Source: Candidatus Binatia bacterium
GTDB taxonomy: Bacteria; Desulfobacterota; Binatia; UBA12015
Length of the DNA: 64,000 bases
Reading direction: 5' to 3'
Assembly: GCA_029248525.1 (NCBI GenBank)
Contig: JAQWJE010000027.1
Span: 1-64,000 of the forward strand
Made by a program: the position numbers and the translations under genes
In this document: positions 53,015 through 60,768 of the stretch, piece after piece
Position numbering within the stretch: the first letter of the stretch is position 1
Layout: every line of letters begins with the position of its first letter
Notes under the pieces: model-generated
What the model was told of the DNA's origin: nothing
Database searches by the model: none
Seen by the model: the letters and a program-made list of their open reading frames with translations, nothing else

Positions 53015-53542
53015 TTATTCCCCGGCTGCGCCGGAGTCGGCGCGCGCCTGCAACAACCGAGCGACCTGGCCGCCCGGCTCGTTGAGAAGACGCACGAGCT
53101 GGGTGCTCGGCGTCGTAAGTAAACTGAGGAACTTCGCGCGGACTTCGTCCAGACTCCCCAGTTTCGAAAGCTTCTTTACGCCCGCCTCGTCGTACAAGTC
53201 CCCATCGAGGATCGCGGCACGGACGTCGAGCTTTTCTTCGTGTTCCTTCGAGTAATCAACAATTTCCTTGAGCACGGCGATCGGATCGCCATACCCGAAG
53301 ACGAGGGCTGTCTGCCCCTTCATCTGTTCGCCGAAATCAGCGAAATCCGTATCTTCGACCGCTCGCTTGGCCAGACTATTCTTGGCGACCTTGTACTCGC
53401 CATCGATCGCTCGCACCTTGTTGCGCAGGTCGGTGACCTCGGCAACGGTCAAACCGTGCGGCTCGGCCAGAAGGGCAACACTCGCCCGCGCGAAACGATC
53501 CCGCAAATTATCGACGGCTTCTGTTTTTTCTTGCAGATTCAC
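53015..53542 (-). CDS. rplJ: 50S ribosomal protein L10
   Basis: The 175-residue protein has VNLRDR-type start NLQEKTEAVDNLRDRFARAS, LRNKVRAIDGEYKVAKNSLAKRAVE, and a C-terminal helix (LLTTPSTQLVRLLNEPGGQVARLLQAR) that carries L12 dimers. Start GTG 53542, 21 nt after rplA, so an L10-type autoregulatory leader would have to include the end of rplA. The tail is GEADSGAA-like. Confidence 0.97.
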   Translation of the reverse strand: MNLQEKTEAVDNLRDRFARASVALLAEPHGLTVAEVTDLRNKVRAIDGEYKVAKNSLAKRAVEDTDFADFGEQMKGQTALVFGYGDPIAVLKEIVDYSKEHEEKLDVRAAILDGDLYDEAGVKKLSKLGSLDEVRAKFLSLLTTPSTQLVRLLNEPGGQVARLLQARADSGAAGE

Positions 53543-53563
53543 CTGAAGGTTCTCCGTCTCTTC

Positions 53564-54271
53564 TCAAGCAGCCGTCGAGGCTGCTGTGGATGGATCCACC
53601 GCAACTCCGGGGCCCATCGTTGTCGAAATAGCCACGGAACGCATATAGGTTCCCTTTGCGGTCGAAGGCTTGGCTCTGACCAGGCTCGAAATCACTTCGT
53701 TGGCATTGTCGACCAACTTCTCGGTGCCGAAGGAACGACGGCCGATCGGAACATGGACGATGCCGGCTTTTTCGACCCGGTATTCCACTTTACCCGCCTT
53801 CAATTCTTCCACGGCGCGAGTCACATCCATGGTGACCGTTCCGACCTTCGGGTTCGGCATCAAGCCTCGTGGTCCGAGGACCTTCCCGAGACGGCCCACG
53901 ACGGCCATCATGTCCGGGGTCGCGATCACCTTGTCAAAGTCGAGCCATCCCTCGCTGGTGATCCGCTGGGCCAGTTCCTCTCCGCCCGCGAAATCAGCAC
54001 CAGCAGATTCTGCTTCGGCCAGCTTCTCGCCCTTGGCGAAAACCAGAACCCGAACGGACTTTCCGGTGCCATGGGGCAGAAGGCAGGTTCCGCGTACATT
54101 CTGATCGGCCTGTCGGGGGTCGACGCCGAGACGAACCGCCAATTCGACAGTCTCGTCGAATTTCGGGGCATCTGCCTCGAGTGCAACGCCGATGGCGTCC
54201 TCGATGGAATAGCGGCGTCCTGCTTCAACTTTGCCGCGAGCATTGGTCATTCTTTTGCTGAGCCGTGCCAT
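53564..54271 (-). CDS. rplA: 50S ribosomal protein L1
   Basis: The 235-residue protein has the L1 blocks [58 protein letters not shown] and [11 protein letters not shown], with [15 protein letters not shown] near the end. It forms the L1 stalk and, in many bacteria, represses rplK-rplA. It lies 23 nt after rplK. Confidence 0.98.
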   Translation of the reverse strand: MARLSKRMTNARGKVEAGRRYSIEDAIGVALEADAPKFDETVELAVRLGVDPRQADQNVRGTCLLPHGTGKSVRVLVFAKGEKLAEAESAGADFAGGEELAQRITSEGWLDFDKVIATPDMMAVVGRLGKVLGPRGLMPNPKVGTVTMDVTRAVEELKAGKVEYRVEKAGIVHVPIGRRSFGTEKLVDNANEVISSLVRAKPSTAKGTYMRSVAISTTMGPGVAVDPSTAASTAA

Positions 54272-54294
54272 GATTCTGCTTTCTTTCGTCTCTC

Positions 54295-54720
54295 TCAGCC
54301 TTCGACGGAGATGCCCATGCTTCGGGCCGTTCCGGCGATAATGTTCTCGGCCGCGTCGAGGGTATTTGCGTTGAGATCCTTCATTTTGGTCTCGGCGATT
54401 TCACGAACTTGAGCCTGGGTCACGCTGCCAGCGATCGTCCGGCGAGGTTCGCTCGATGCCTTTTTCAGCTTGGCTGCCTTCTTCAGAAGCACAGAGGCTG
54501 GAGGCGTCTTGAGAATATAGGTGAACGAACGGTCGGCGTAGACCGTGATGATCACCGGAATGATCAGCCCGGACTGCTGCTGCGTATCGGCGTTGAAAGC
54601 CTTGCAGAACTCCATGATATTGACGCCGCGCTGGCCGAGAGCCGGTCCGACAGGAGGACTCGGGTTCGCCTTTCCCGCAGGGATCTGGAGCTTGATTTCG
54701 CCTATGACCTTCTTTGCCAC
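54295..54720 (-). CDS. rplK: 50S ribosomal protein L11
   Basis: The 141-residue protein has [32 protein letters not shown] (the Pro-rich N-terminal domain that binds thiostrepton-type drugs) and the C-terminal rRNA-binding domain ending [19 protein letters not shown]. It sits at the GTPase centre. Start GTG 54720, 39 nt after nusG. Confidence 0.97.
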   Translation of the reverse strand: MAKKVIGEIKLQIPAGKANPSPPVGPALGQRGVNIMEFCKAFNADTQQQSGLIIPVIITVYADRSFTYILKTPPASVLLKKAAKLKKASSEPRRTIAGSVTQAQVREIAETKMKDLNANTLDAAENIIAGTARSMGISVEG

Positions 54721-54759
54721 TTGGTTTCCTCTACAATTCTGGAGCTTGACCGAACGGGG

Positions 54760-55422
54760 TCAGCCCTTTTCCACCTGAACATACTCGAGCTCGACCGGAG
54801 TCGACCGCCCGAAGATGCTGATGAGAACTTTGAGCTTGCCTTTTTCGGGCTTCACTTCTTCGACTTCTCCGTTGAAGTCCTGGAAGGGACCATCGATGAC
54901 CTTTACCTTGTCGCCGATTGCGAAGAGATCCTTCGGCTTCGCAGAACCCTCTTCCATTTGCTGGGTAATCTCGAGAACCTCGGCTTCGCTGATGGCCGGA
55001 GGGTCATCCGTGCCCCCGACAAATCCGGTGACGCGAGGCGTCGCTCGGATGAAGCCCTTTAGGAAGTCCCCCAGGTCGCCGACGTGCACGAGAACGTAAC
55101 CCGGGAAAAATTTCCGTGTCGAAGTCCGTCGCTGGCCCTTGACCAACTCCACAACCTTCTCGGCCGGCACGAGAACCTCGAAAAAGGATTTGAGCTGCTC
55201 CACGGCAACTTCGGCTTCCTGAAGAGCGTATTCGTCTCGAGAGCTCAGGGTATCCTTCGCCTTGAGGATCTCGATCTCGGCTTCCTTGCGGGTGATCTCG
55301 TTGCGCTTGCGCTCGTCCATCGAGACCTTCACCTTCGCCTCATAACCCGAATAGGTATGCACGACGTACCAATAGGACCGGGGCTTGGCCGGAACTTCAT
55401 CCGCTACGGTGTCATTCGACAT
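54760..55422 (-). CDS. nusG: Transcription factor NusG with a helical insertion in the NGN domain
   Basis: The 220-residue protein has the NGN domain (SYWYVVHTYSGYEAKVKVSM at 16-35, QRRTSTRKFFPGYVLVHV, RVTGFVGGTDDPP) and the C-terminal KOW domain (FAIGDKVKVIDGPFQDFNGEV). It binds RNA polymerase and S10 or Rho. About 35 residues (roughly 43-80: TRKEAEIEILKAKDTLS to EAEVAVEQLKSF), strongly charged and helical, are inserted before FEVLVPAEKVVE, making the protein longer than the usual 175-185. It lies between secE and rplK. Confidence 0.96.
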   Translation of the reverse strand: MSNDTVADEVPAKPRSYWYVVHTYSGYEAKVKVSMDERKRNEITRKEAEIEILKAKDTLSSRDEYALQEAEVAVEQLKSFFEVLVPAEKVVELVKGQRRTSTRKFFPGYVLVHVGDLGDFLKGFIRATPRVTGFVGGTDDPPAISEAEVLEITQQMEEGSAKPKDLFAIGDKVKVIDGPFQDFNGEVEEVKPEKGKLKVLISIFGRSTPVELEYVQVEKG

Positions 55423-55474
55423 CAGACCCTCCTTTCGACAGCCGTGATGGCTCTGGTGAAATAGCGACGCGTCA

Positions 55475-55741
55475 TCAGGCCGTCCCCATGAACAGCTGCA
55501 TGACGTAGGAAAGAGCGAAGTCCACCAGCCCGAGGAAAGTGGCCGAAATCACGACAACCGCCAAAACCACAGCCGTTGCCTGATAGGTCTCTTTCCGCGT
55601 GGGAAAGTGGACTTTGGCGAGCTCGTACCAAGCTTCGCGAAGGAATTGGATGGACCTGGGGACGATCGTTGTGACTCCGCCCGCAACTCCAGCCTGTCCT
55701 GCGCTGGTTTGATTCGATTCTTTTTTGGAAGCCTTTGCCAT
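55475..55741 (-). CDS. secE: Preprotein translocase subunit SecE
   Basis: The 88-residue protein has a soluble N-terminus (MAKASKKESNQTSAGQAG), the conserved amphipathic IQFLREAWYELAKVHFPTRKE and one membrane helix (about 60-84). This is the minimal SecE of most bacteria. It pairs with SecY. ATG 55741 was chosen because the in-frame extension to 55813 runs into tRNA-Trp. It lies 45 nt after tRNA-Trp and before nusG; rpmG, often here, is absent. Confidence 0.95.
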   Translation of the reverse strand: MAKASKKESNQTSAGQAGVAGGVTTIVPRSIQFLREAWYELAKVHFPTRKETYQATAVVLAVVVISATFLGLVDFALSYVMQLFMGTA

Positions 55742-55786
55742 TTTAAATTTCTTCGATCCGGTCGCCACAGCCTGATTGATCTGCAA

Positions 55787-55861
55787 CAGGCCAGGCAGGA
55801 TTCGAACCTGCAACCCCCGGATTTGGAGTCCGGTGCTCTAGCCAATTCGAGCTACTGACCC
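55787..55861 (-). tRNA. tRNA-Trp (CCA anticodon)
   Basis: A full cloverleaf is visible: acceptor GGGTCAG paired with CTGGCCT (two G-T wobbles), D-arm GCTC, anticodon arm with loop CTCCAAA, T-arm GCAGG-TTCGAAT-CCTGC, and discriminator G. The 3' CCA is not encoded. The tRNA-Trp, secE, nusG order is conserved in many bacteria. Confidence 0.97.
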
Positions 55862-55913
55862 TTGATTTCCTGCCCGATTCTTTCAGCCCTTCGGCCAAAC
55901 AGACTCTTTCACG

Positions 55914-55986
55914 AGCCCAGGAGCGGACTTGAACCGCCGACCTCGTCATTACCAATGACGTGCTCTGCCAACTGAGCTACCTGGGC
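55914..55986 (-). tRNA. tRNA-Thr (GGT anticodon)
   Basis: The acceptor GCCCAGG pairs perfectly with CCTGGGC. The anticodon arm is CGTCA-TTGGTAA-TGACG and the T-loop TTCAAGT. The discriminator is T, and CCA is not encoded. In E. coli this position (thrT) is followed by tufB; here only 52 nt follow before tRNA-Trp. Confidence 0.97.
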
Positions 55987-56018
55987 TTTCGCCTTTTCGA
56001 TCTATTTTCCTAATCTGA

Positions 56019-56092
56019 AGCGGGAAACGGGATTCGAACCCGCGACCCCGAGCTTGGAAGGCTCGTGCTCTAGCCAGCTGAGCTATTCCCGC
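56019..56092 (-). tRNA. tRNA-Gly (TCC anticodon)
   Basis: The acceptor GCGGGAA pairs with TTCCCGC; the anticodon arm is CGAGC-CTTCCAA-GCTCG; the T-arm is GCGGG-TTCGAAT-CCCGT. The discriminator is T. CCA is not encoded. It reads GGA and probably GGG. Confidence 0.97.
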
Positions 56093-56134
56093 GCTCTATG
56101 ATGAACTTTTTCACTTCCCTGAATTTCAATGGAA

Positions 56135-56217
56135 TGGAGAGGGTAGGACTCGAACCTACGTAGGCTTACGCCGGCAGATTTACAGTCTGCTCCCGTTGAC
56201 CACTTGGGTACCTCTCC
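56135..56217 (-). tRNA. tRNA-Tyr (GTA anticodon)
   Basis: This class II tRNA of 83 nt has a long variable arm. The acceptor GGAGAGG pairs with CCTCTCC; the anticodon arm is GCAGA-CTGTAAA-TCTGC. The discriminator is A. CCA is not encoded. Confidence 0.97.
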
Positions 56218-56235
56218 TCCGCTTAACGCCGCCTA

Positions 56236-56308
56236 AGCCGATGATCGGACTTGAACCGACAACCTACTGATTACAAATCAGTCGCTCTACCAATTGAGCC
56301 ACATCGGC
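56236..56308 (-). tRNA. tRNA-Thr (TGT anticodon)
   Basis: The acceptor GCCGATG pairs with CATCGGC; the anticodon arm is ACTGA-TTTGTAA-TCAGT; the T-arm is GTCGG-TTCAAGT-CCGAT. The discriminator is T. It is the first tRNA of the Thr-Tyr-Gly-Thr-Trp cluster, the same order as thrU-tyrU-glyT-thrT in E. coli. CCA is not encoded. Confidence 0.97.
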
Positions 56309-56405
56309 CCAACAGCCCCATGCGCTCCGTCCCTTAACGCTCCATCTGTCTGATAAAACTACGAAAAAACCAAAAACAACATCCCGGAACGCGAGTTGAA
56401 CGCAC

Positions 56406-56428
56406 CCCGAGGGCTGCGCTCCCTCGGG
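56406..56428 (-). promoter_or_regulatory. Strong hairpin between rlmB and the tRNA cluster
   Basis: CCCGAGGG and CCCTCGGG form an eight-pair stem with a seven-base loop about 45 nt after the rlmB stop. No T-run follows directly; T-rich sequence appears only about 30 nt further on. It may be a weak terminator, a 3'-end stabiliser of the rlmB message or part of the tRNA leader. Which one cannot be told from sequence. Confidence 0.5.
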
Positions 56429-56448
56429 AAGGGATAGTCAAGCGAATC

Positions 56449-56476
56449 TTGATACCATTGCGGCAAACAGTGTCAA
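56449..56476 (-). promoter_or_regulatory. Promoter candidate for the tRNA-secE-nusG-rpl-rpoBC transcript
   Basis: On the minus strand, TTGACA (56471-56476) and TATCAA (56449-56454) are separated by 16 bases. The rlmB stop codon TGA (56473-56475) lies inside the -35 box. Transcription would start around 56442 and read through the five tRNAs into secE. The -35 box is perfect and the -10 matches four of six bases. It is the best-looking promoter in the window. Confidence 0.6.
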
Positions 56477-57276
56477 GTTTGGTCTTTGAGCAGTCTCGCG
56501 AGAGCGAAGATGCCCAGGCCGCTGGCGACAGACACGTTCAGGGACGCCGTGCGCCCCGCAAGAGGGATCTGCAGAAGGCAGTCGAGATTGCGAAGAACCA
56601 GAGGGCGAAGCCCCTTCCCCTCTGCCCCCGCGACCAAAACGGCAGGCAAACCGGGCAAACTCGCCGGATCGAGAACATCCCGATCTCCATCCGCATCCAG
56701 CCCCATCCGCCAGAAACCCTCTTTTTGCAGGGATTGTAGCGCTCGGACCAGGTTCGCAACCCGGCAGAAAGGCAAATATTCCGTAGCGCCGGCCGCGGTT
56801 TTCACCAACGCGGGCGTCATATCCGGCGAACGGTCCCTCGTCAGAATCAGCCCCCCAAAACCCGCCGCTTCCGCACTCCGGGCGATCGCACCCACATTGC
56901 GGGGGTCGGTGACCCCGTCGAGAGCCAGTAAAAGCTTGGGCTTTGCCGTGAGGAGTTCGGCCAGGGGCCTCATTTCAGGGGGACGACCCGCCAGAATAAT
57001 GCCTTGGTGGGTGACCCCCCCGGAAATTGCGTCCAGCGCGGCTGCATCGAGCAACTCGGCCCGGAGCCCGGCTCGCTCGAGGCGCGTCGCCATCTCCCCC
57101 GAAGGCGGCGCCTGAAAATAAGCATGGCGCACCGCGTCAGGCCGACTCTCGAGAAAAGCAGCCGCGGCGTGCCAGCCGCAGGCGAGATAACTTCCCGCGC
57201 GATCTGGGCGCGGGCGATTTACACGGGCGCTTCCTACCGTTACATTTTTCCGGGCGCCATGGGGCGAACGTTTCAC
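56473..57276 (-). CDS. rlmB: 23S rRNA 2'-O-methyltransferase, SpoU/TrmH family (RlmB-like)
   Basis: The 267-residue SPOUT methyltransferase has the substrate-binding N-terminal domain (about 28-110: ACGWHAAAAFLE) and the knotted SAM domain with motif 1 LDGVTDPRNVGAIARSAEA, motif 2 VAGAEGKGL and motif 3 IPLAGRTASLNVSVASG. RlmB methylates G2251 of 23S rRNA; TrmH-type tRNA methylation is a less likely alternative. Start GTG 57276; the first about 25 residues are poorly conserved. The start overlaps the divergent lptF by 18 nt. Confidence 0.88.
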   Translation of the reverse strand: MKRSPHGARKNVTVGSARVNRPRPDRAGSYLACGWHAAAAFLESRPDAVRHAYFQAPPSGEMATRLERAGLRAELLDAAALDAISGGVTHQGIILAGRPPEMRPLAELLTAKPKLLLALDGVTDPRNVGAIARSAEAAGFGGLILTRDRSPDMTPALVKTAAGATEYLPFCRVANLVRALQSLQKEGFWRMGLDADGDRDVLDPASLPGLPAVLVAGAEGKGLRPLVLRNLDCLLQIPLAGRTASLNVSVASGLGIFALARLLKDQT

Positions 57277-58440
57277 CGCTATATCCTCTTTGAGGTTCTG
57301 GCTCCGTTCAGCGGAGGCCTTGCTCTTTTCACCTTCATTCTCCTGATCGCGAGGATCATGAGGCTGGTGGAGCTGATCGTCAACCGGGGGGTACCTTTCG
57401 AGCAGATCCTGCTTCTGTTCTCGTACATCCTACCTGCGTTCCTGGAGGTAACGGTACCCATGGCCCTGCTGCTGGGCGTGATTCTGGCTGTCGGGCGTCT
57501 CTCGTCCGACAGTGAAATCATAGCGATGCGCGCCTCCGGTGTCAGTCTCTACCAGATTGCTCAGCCAATCGTCGCCCTTGCCCTGATAGTTTGCGCGGGT
57601 TCGTTCATGCTCTCTCTCCATGCACGCCCCTGGGGAAACGCAGCCCTGAAGGCAGGAATTTTCGAACTGGCCCGAACGCGAGCGACCGCCGGGCTGAAAG
57701 AGCAGGTCTTCAACGACGACTTCGCCGGGCTGGTGATCTATAGTGAGGAAATTGAACCCCCCGGCACCCAACTCAAGCGCATTCTGATCTCGGATCATCG
57801 CGAGGGCGGCGCCGCAAACACGGTGATCGCGCAAAGAGGGGAAATCGTCGCCGACCAAGCCGCACAAACGTTGAACCTGCGCCTTTTCGACGGCACGATC
57901 TTTACCAATGCCCCCAAACGGCAAACCTACGAACGGACCGATTTCAAAATTTACGATGTCCTGCTGGACCTTGGGGAAGCCTTGGGCAATCTGCCGTCCC
58001 GCCAGATTGCCGCCAACGAGATGCCCCTGGCAAAACTTCGCGAACGAATTCGCACCCAGCAAGCGGCTGGTGATCCCGCTATTCGAGAAAGAGTCGAATT
58101 CCAGAGACGTCTTGCCGTTCCCTGTGCGGCACTCATTTTTGCTTTGCTGGGAATTCCTCTGGGACTCCAGCCGGTTCGTGCCGTACGGTCCCGAGGGATG
58201 GCCGTGAGTCTGGGAGTCATACTGGTCTACTACCTGCTTCTGGGTTCGGCCGAAGCTCTGGCGCAAAACGGACGCGTGCCGATCGTCGCCGCCATCTGGA
58301 TGCCAAATGCCCTTTTGGGCCTGACCGGAGCCATCCTCTTCCGACGCGCCGCCCAGGAAAATGTCCGTAATTCCGGTAGCCTGATAGACCAGCTACGCCA
58401 GCGGCTCGATCGCGGAAGAAAGAATGGGGGCGGCGCGTGA
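57259..58440 (+). CDS. lptF: LPS export permease LptF
   Basis: The 393-residue protein has three N-terminal membrane helices (residues about 10-110, with FEVLAPFSGGLALFTFIL and TVPMALLLGVILAVGRLSSDSEI), a periplasmic beta-jellyroll-like domain (about 125-270: LVIYSEEIEPPGTQLKRILI, FTNAPKRQTYERTDF) and three C-terminal helices. It forms the inner-membrane LptB2FG exporter with LptG. ATG 57259 gives the family start but has no clear ribosome site and lies inside the rlmB start region. lptB and lptC are not in the window. Confidence 0.93.
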   Translation: MGRTFHRYILFEVLAPFSGGLALFTFILLIARIMRLVELIVNRGVPFEQILLLFSYILPAFLEVTVPMALLLGVILAVGRLSSDSEIIAMRASGVSLYQIAQPIVALALIVCAGSFMLSLHARPWGNAALKAGIFELARTRATAGLKEQVFNDDFAGLVIYSEEIEPPGTQLKRILISDHREGGAANTVIAQRGEIVADQAAQTLNLRLFDGTIFTNAPKRQTYERTDFKIYDVLLDLGEALGNLPSRQIAANEMPLAKLRERIRTQQAAGDPAIRERVEFQRRLAVPCAALIFALLGIPLGLQPVRAVRSRGMAVSLGVILVYYLLLGSAEALAQNGRVPIVAAIWMPNALLGLTGAILFRRAAQENVRNSGSLIDQLRQRLDRGRKNGGGA

Positions 58441-59531
58441 GGTGGTTCGGACTGCTCCCCACGATATCTCGATACGTGGTCGGAGAATTTCTCCGTGCTC
58501 TCGGAATTGCGCTCGGGTTCTTCGTCGTTCTCTACCTGACCGTTGACTTCTTCGAGCGCCTGCCGCGCTTCCTGAAACATTCACCGCCCGCAGGACTGAT
58601 GGTGGAGTATTTTCTGTTGAAAATACCTCTGATCGTGACTCAAATGATCCCGGTCGCCATCCTCGCAGCCACGCTCTTCGGCCTCGGGACACTCGCCAAG
58701 AATGCCGAGCTGATGGCCATGCGGGCCGGCGGCATCAGCCTCTGGCAGATTGCGGCTCCGATTGCCCTGCTCTGCTTCTGCCTGTCTCTCGCCACGCTCG
58801 CGTGGAACGAGTTTGTCGTCCCGGCAGCCACAGCGCGAACTGCCATCATCGAAAACGTCGAGATCAAGGGGAAAGTGCAGCGCACGCACCTTGGGCGCAA
58901 CGGGCTCTGGTACCATCACGAAACCGGCATCACGAATATCCAGAAAGTGGACGCCACCGGCCAGCTCGTCACCGGAATCACAATTTATGAAATCGACAGC
59001 GAATTCCGCCTCCTCCGAATCCATACGGCACCGTTGGCCTGGTGGAGCGGCGGCCGCTGGATGACCGAGGAGGGGTCCTTGATATCCTTCCAACGCGACG
59101 GCGGGGTCCGAACGCAAGCTTTGGGCCCGCGCGCCCTCCAGCTCTCCGAGTCGCCAGAGGATTTCAATGCCGTCGCGCGGAATGCTGACGATCAGACATT
59201 TGAGGAATTGGCGAATGCCATCCGGGAACTAGGGGCCAAGGGGATCGACACAACCCGGATGCAAGTCGAGCTCTGGATGAAAACGGCTATCCCCTTTACC
59301 GGCTTCGTCATGTGCCTGATCGGAATCCCGCTGGCGTCCCGGCACAGCCGGAACTCCAGCCTCGCCGCCAATACCGGCATCGCCATGCTCGTGGGCTTCT
59401 CCTACTGGATCGTGCTCGCCCTCACCATGAGCCTCGGAAAGAGCGGCGTCCTGCCACCCATTCTGGCCGCGTGGACAGCCAATGGCATCTTTACCGCGAT
59501 CGGGATCGTATTCTTCCTCGGCTCGGAGTAG
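58437..59531 (+). CDS. lptG: LPS export permease LptG
   Basis: The 364-residue protein starts at GTG 58437 in a GTGA overlap with lptF. It has three N-terminal helices (ISRYVVGEFLRALGIALGFF, VTQMIPVAILAATLFGLGTLAKNAELMAMRAGGIS), a periplasmic domain (about 115-275, with NGLWYHHETGITNIQ) and three C-terminal helices (IPFTGFVMCLIGIPLASRHS). It pairs with LptF to extract LPS from the inner membrane and pass it towards LptD. The gene ends just before a bidirectional terminator. Confidence 0.95.
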   Translation: MRWFGLLPTISRYVVGEFLRALGIALGFFVVLYLTVDFFERLPRFLKHSPPAGLMVEYFLLKIPLIVTQMIPVAILAATLFGLGTLAKNAELMAMRAGGISLWQIAAPIALLCFCLSLATLAWNEFVVPAATARTAIIENVEIKGKVQRTHLGRNGLWYHHETGITNIQKVDATGQLVTGITIYEIDSEFRLLRIHTAPLAWWSGGRWMTEEGSLISFQRDGGVRTQALGPRALQLSESPEDFNAVARNADDQTFEELANAIRELGAKGIDTTRMQVELWMKTAIPFTGFVMCLIGIPLASRHSRNSSLAANTGIAMLVGFSYWIVLALTMSLGKSGVLPPILAAWTANGIFTAIGIVFFLGSE

Positions 59532-59540
59532 GACAAAAAA

Positions 59541-59566
59541 AGCCGTGCAGGTAAACCTGCACGGCT
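59541..59566. terminator. Bidirectional terminator between lptG and rpsI
   Basis: An 11-pair perfect stem (AGCCGTGCAGG with CCTGCACGGCT) has a four-base TAAA loop. A run of A flanks the left side and TCTTTT the right, so it can terminate both lptFG (plus) and rplM-rpsI (minus), which converge here. It lies 10 nt after the lptG stop and 43 nt from the rpsI stop. Confidence 0.92.
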
Positions 59567-59608
59567 CTTTTCGAACTCTGCTCCGGATCAAGAACCGGAA
59601 AGCGGAGA

Positions 59609-60001
59609 CTAGCGCTTCGAATACTGAGGACGTTTTCTCGCTTTATGACGTCCGTACTTCTTGCGCTCGACCTCGCGTGAATCGCGTGTGAGGTAACCAA
59701 CCTTCTTCAATGCAGGGCGCATCTCGGGATCTGCGACCAGAAGGGCGCGGGAGATTCCGTGACGAATCGCGGAAGCCTGAGCCGAAACACCGCCGCCGCG
59801 GACGTTGATGTCCAAATCATAGCGACCTTGAGTCTCGGTCACGTCGAATGGTTGTCCGACGATCATCCGTGAGGTCTCACGTCCGAAATAATCTTCGATT
59901 GCGCGACGGTTGACAGTGATCTGTCCCGCCCCAGGTTTCATTCGGACCTGAGCAATTGCGCATTTGCGCTTGCCGGTCGCCTGAATCGTTTGCTCAGCCA
60001 T
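59609..60001 (-). CDS. rpsI: 30S ribosomal protein S9
   Basis: The 130-residue protein has ATGKRKCAIAQVRMKPGAGQITVN, the conserved GGGVSAQASAIRHGISRAL and the C-terminal YGRHKARKRPQYSKR, whose last basic residues touch P-site tRNA. It is cotranscribed with rplM, 15 nt upstream, and ends at the bidirectional terminator. Confidence 0.98.
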   Translation of the reverse strand: MAEQTIQATGKRKCAIAQVRMKPGAGQITVNRRAIEDYFGRETSRMIVGQPFDVTETQGRYDLDINVRGGGVSAQASAIRHGISRALLVADPEMRPALKKVGYLTRDSREVERKKYGRHKARKRPQYSKR

Positions 60002-60016
60002 GCTTGATTATCCTGT

Positions 60017-60466
60017 TCAGTCCAGCGGGGCCACGACTTCCGCCTGTTGTGCTTCATGCGGGTGGTCGCTGGCCGGGTAAACCTTCAATTTTGTGATCAA
60101 CTGTCGCGAGAGTCGATTCTTGGGAAGCATCCCCTCGACCGCATCACGGATCAATTTTTCCGGGTTCTCTTCGCGCATCTTGGCGGCGGGCGTTGCCTTG
60201 ATCCCACCCGGGAAACCGGTGTGACGGTAGAAGATCTTGTCCGTTTCCTTTTTGCCGGAAAGCTTCACTTTGGAGGCGTTCAGAACAATGACGAAATCGC
60301 CGCAATCCACATGCGGCGTGAATGTCGGCTTGTTCTTCCCCCGCAACAAGACCGCAACCTGGGTTGCCAGTCTGCCCAAGGCGCGCCCTTCGGCGTCCAG
60401 AACTTTCCACTGACGCTGCTCGAGCGCCTCTTCGCGGGTCGTAAATGCTGTGCTTTGTTTGGCCAT
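60017..60466 (-). CDS. rplM: 50S ribosomal protein L13
   Basis: The 149-residue protein has KVLDAEGRALGRLATQVAVLLRGKNKPTF, VDCGDFVIVLNASKVKLSGKK and MLPKNRLSRQLITKLKVYPASDHPHEAQ, standard for L13. It is an early 50S assembly protein. It is 78 nt downstream of tRNA-Asp, with which it may be transcribed. Confidence 0.98.
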   Translation of the reverse strand: MAKQSTAFTTREEALEQRQWKVLDAEGRALGRLATQVAVLLRGKNKPTFTPHVDCGDFVIVLNASKVKLSGKKETDKIFYRHTGFPGGIKATPAAKMREENPEKLIRDAVEGMLPKNRLSRQLITKLKVYPASDHPHEAQQAEVVAPLD

Positions 60467-60544
60467 GAAGTTACTTTAAGTCGAATCCTGGCCCTTGCGG
60501 GCCAGCACTCTCTCATCCCTTTTTGAATACCCAGATCGAAGTAA

Positions 60545-60618
60545 CGGGGCCGACGAGACTTGAACTCGCGACCTCCGGCGTGACAGGCCGGCACTCTAAC
60601 CAACTGAGCTACGACCCC
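60545..60618 (-). tRNA. tRNA-Asp (GTC anticodon)
   Basis: The acceptor GGGGTCG pairs with CGGCCCC; the anticodon arm is CCGGC-CTGTCAC-GCCGG; the T-arm is GCGAG-TTCAAGT-CTCGT. The discriminator is G, as aspartyl-tRNA synthetase needs. CCA is not encoded. It lies upstream of rplM on the same strand. Confidence 0.97.
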
Positions 60619-60768
60619 GCGGGCCTTTTTCCACTAACAACCACCTCGGCGGGCAGCAAGACCCACGTCGGTTCACCTTCGCAAGCAAGCATGTGGCTGA
60701 TAAAGATGCTAGACCAATCTCTGATCCTGGCAGCAAAATGAATTTCAGATCCATGAGGAGAAATCAGA

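Noticed and set aside
56406-56428. Hairpin after rlmB as an intrinsic terminator
   Set aside because: The stem is strong, but no T-run follows directly, and a promoter candidate lies just upstream reading into it. It is reported as a structure only.
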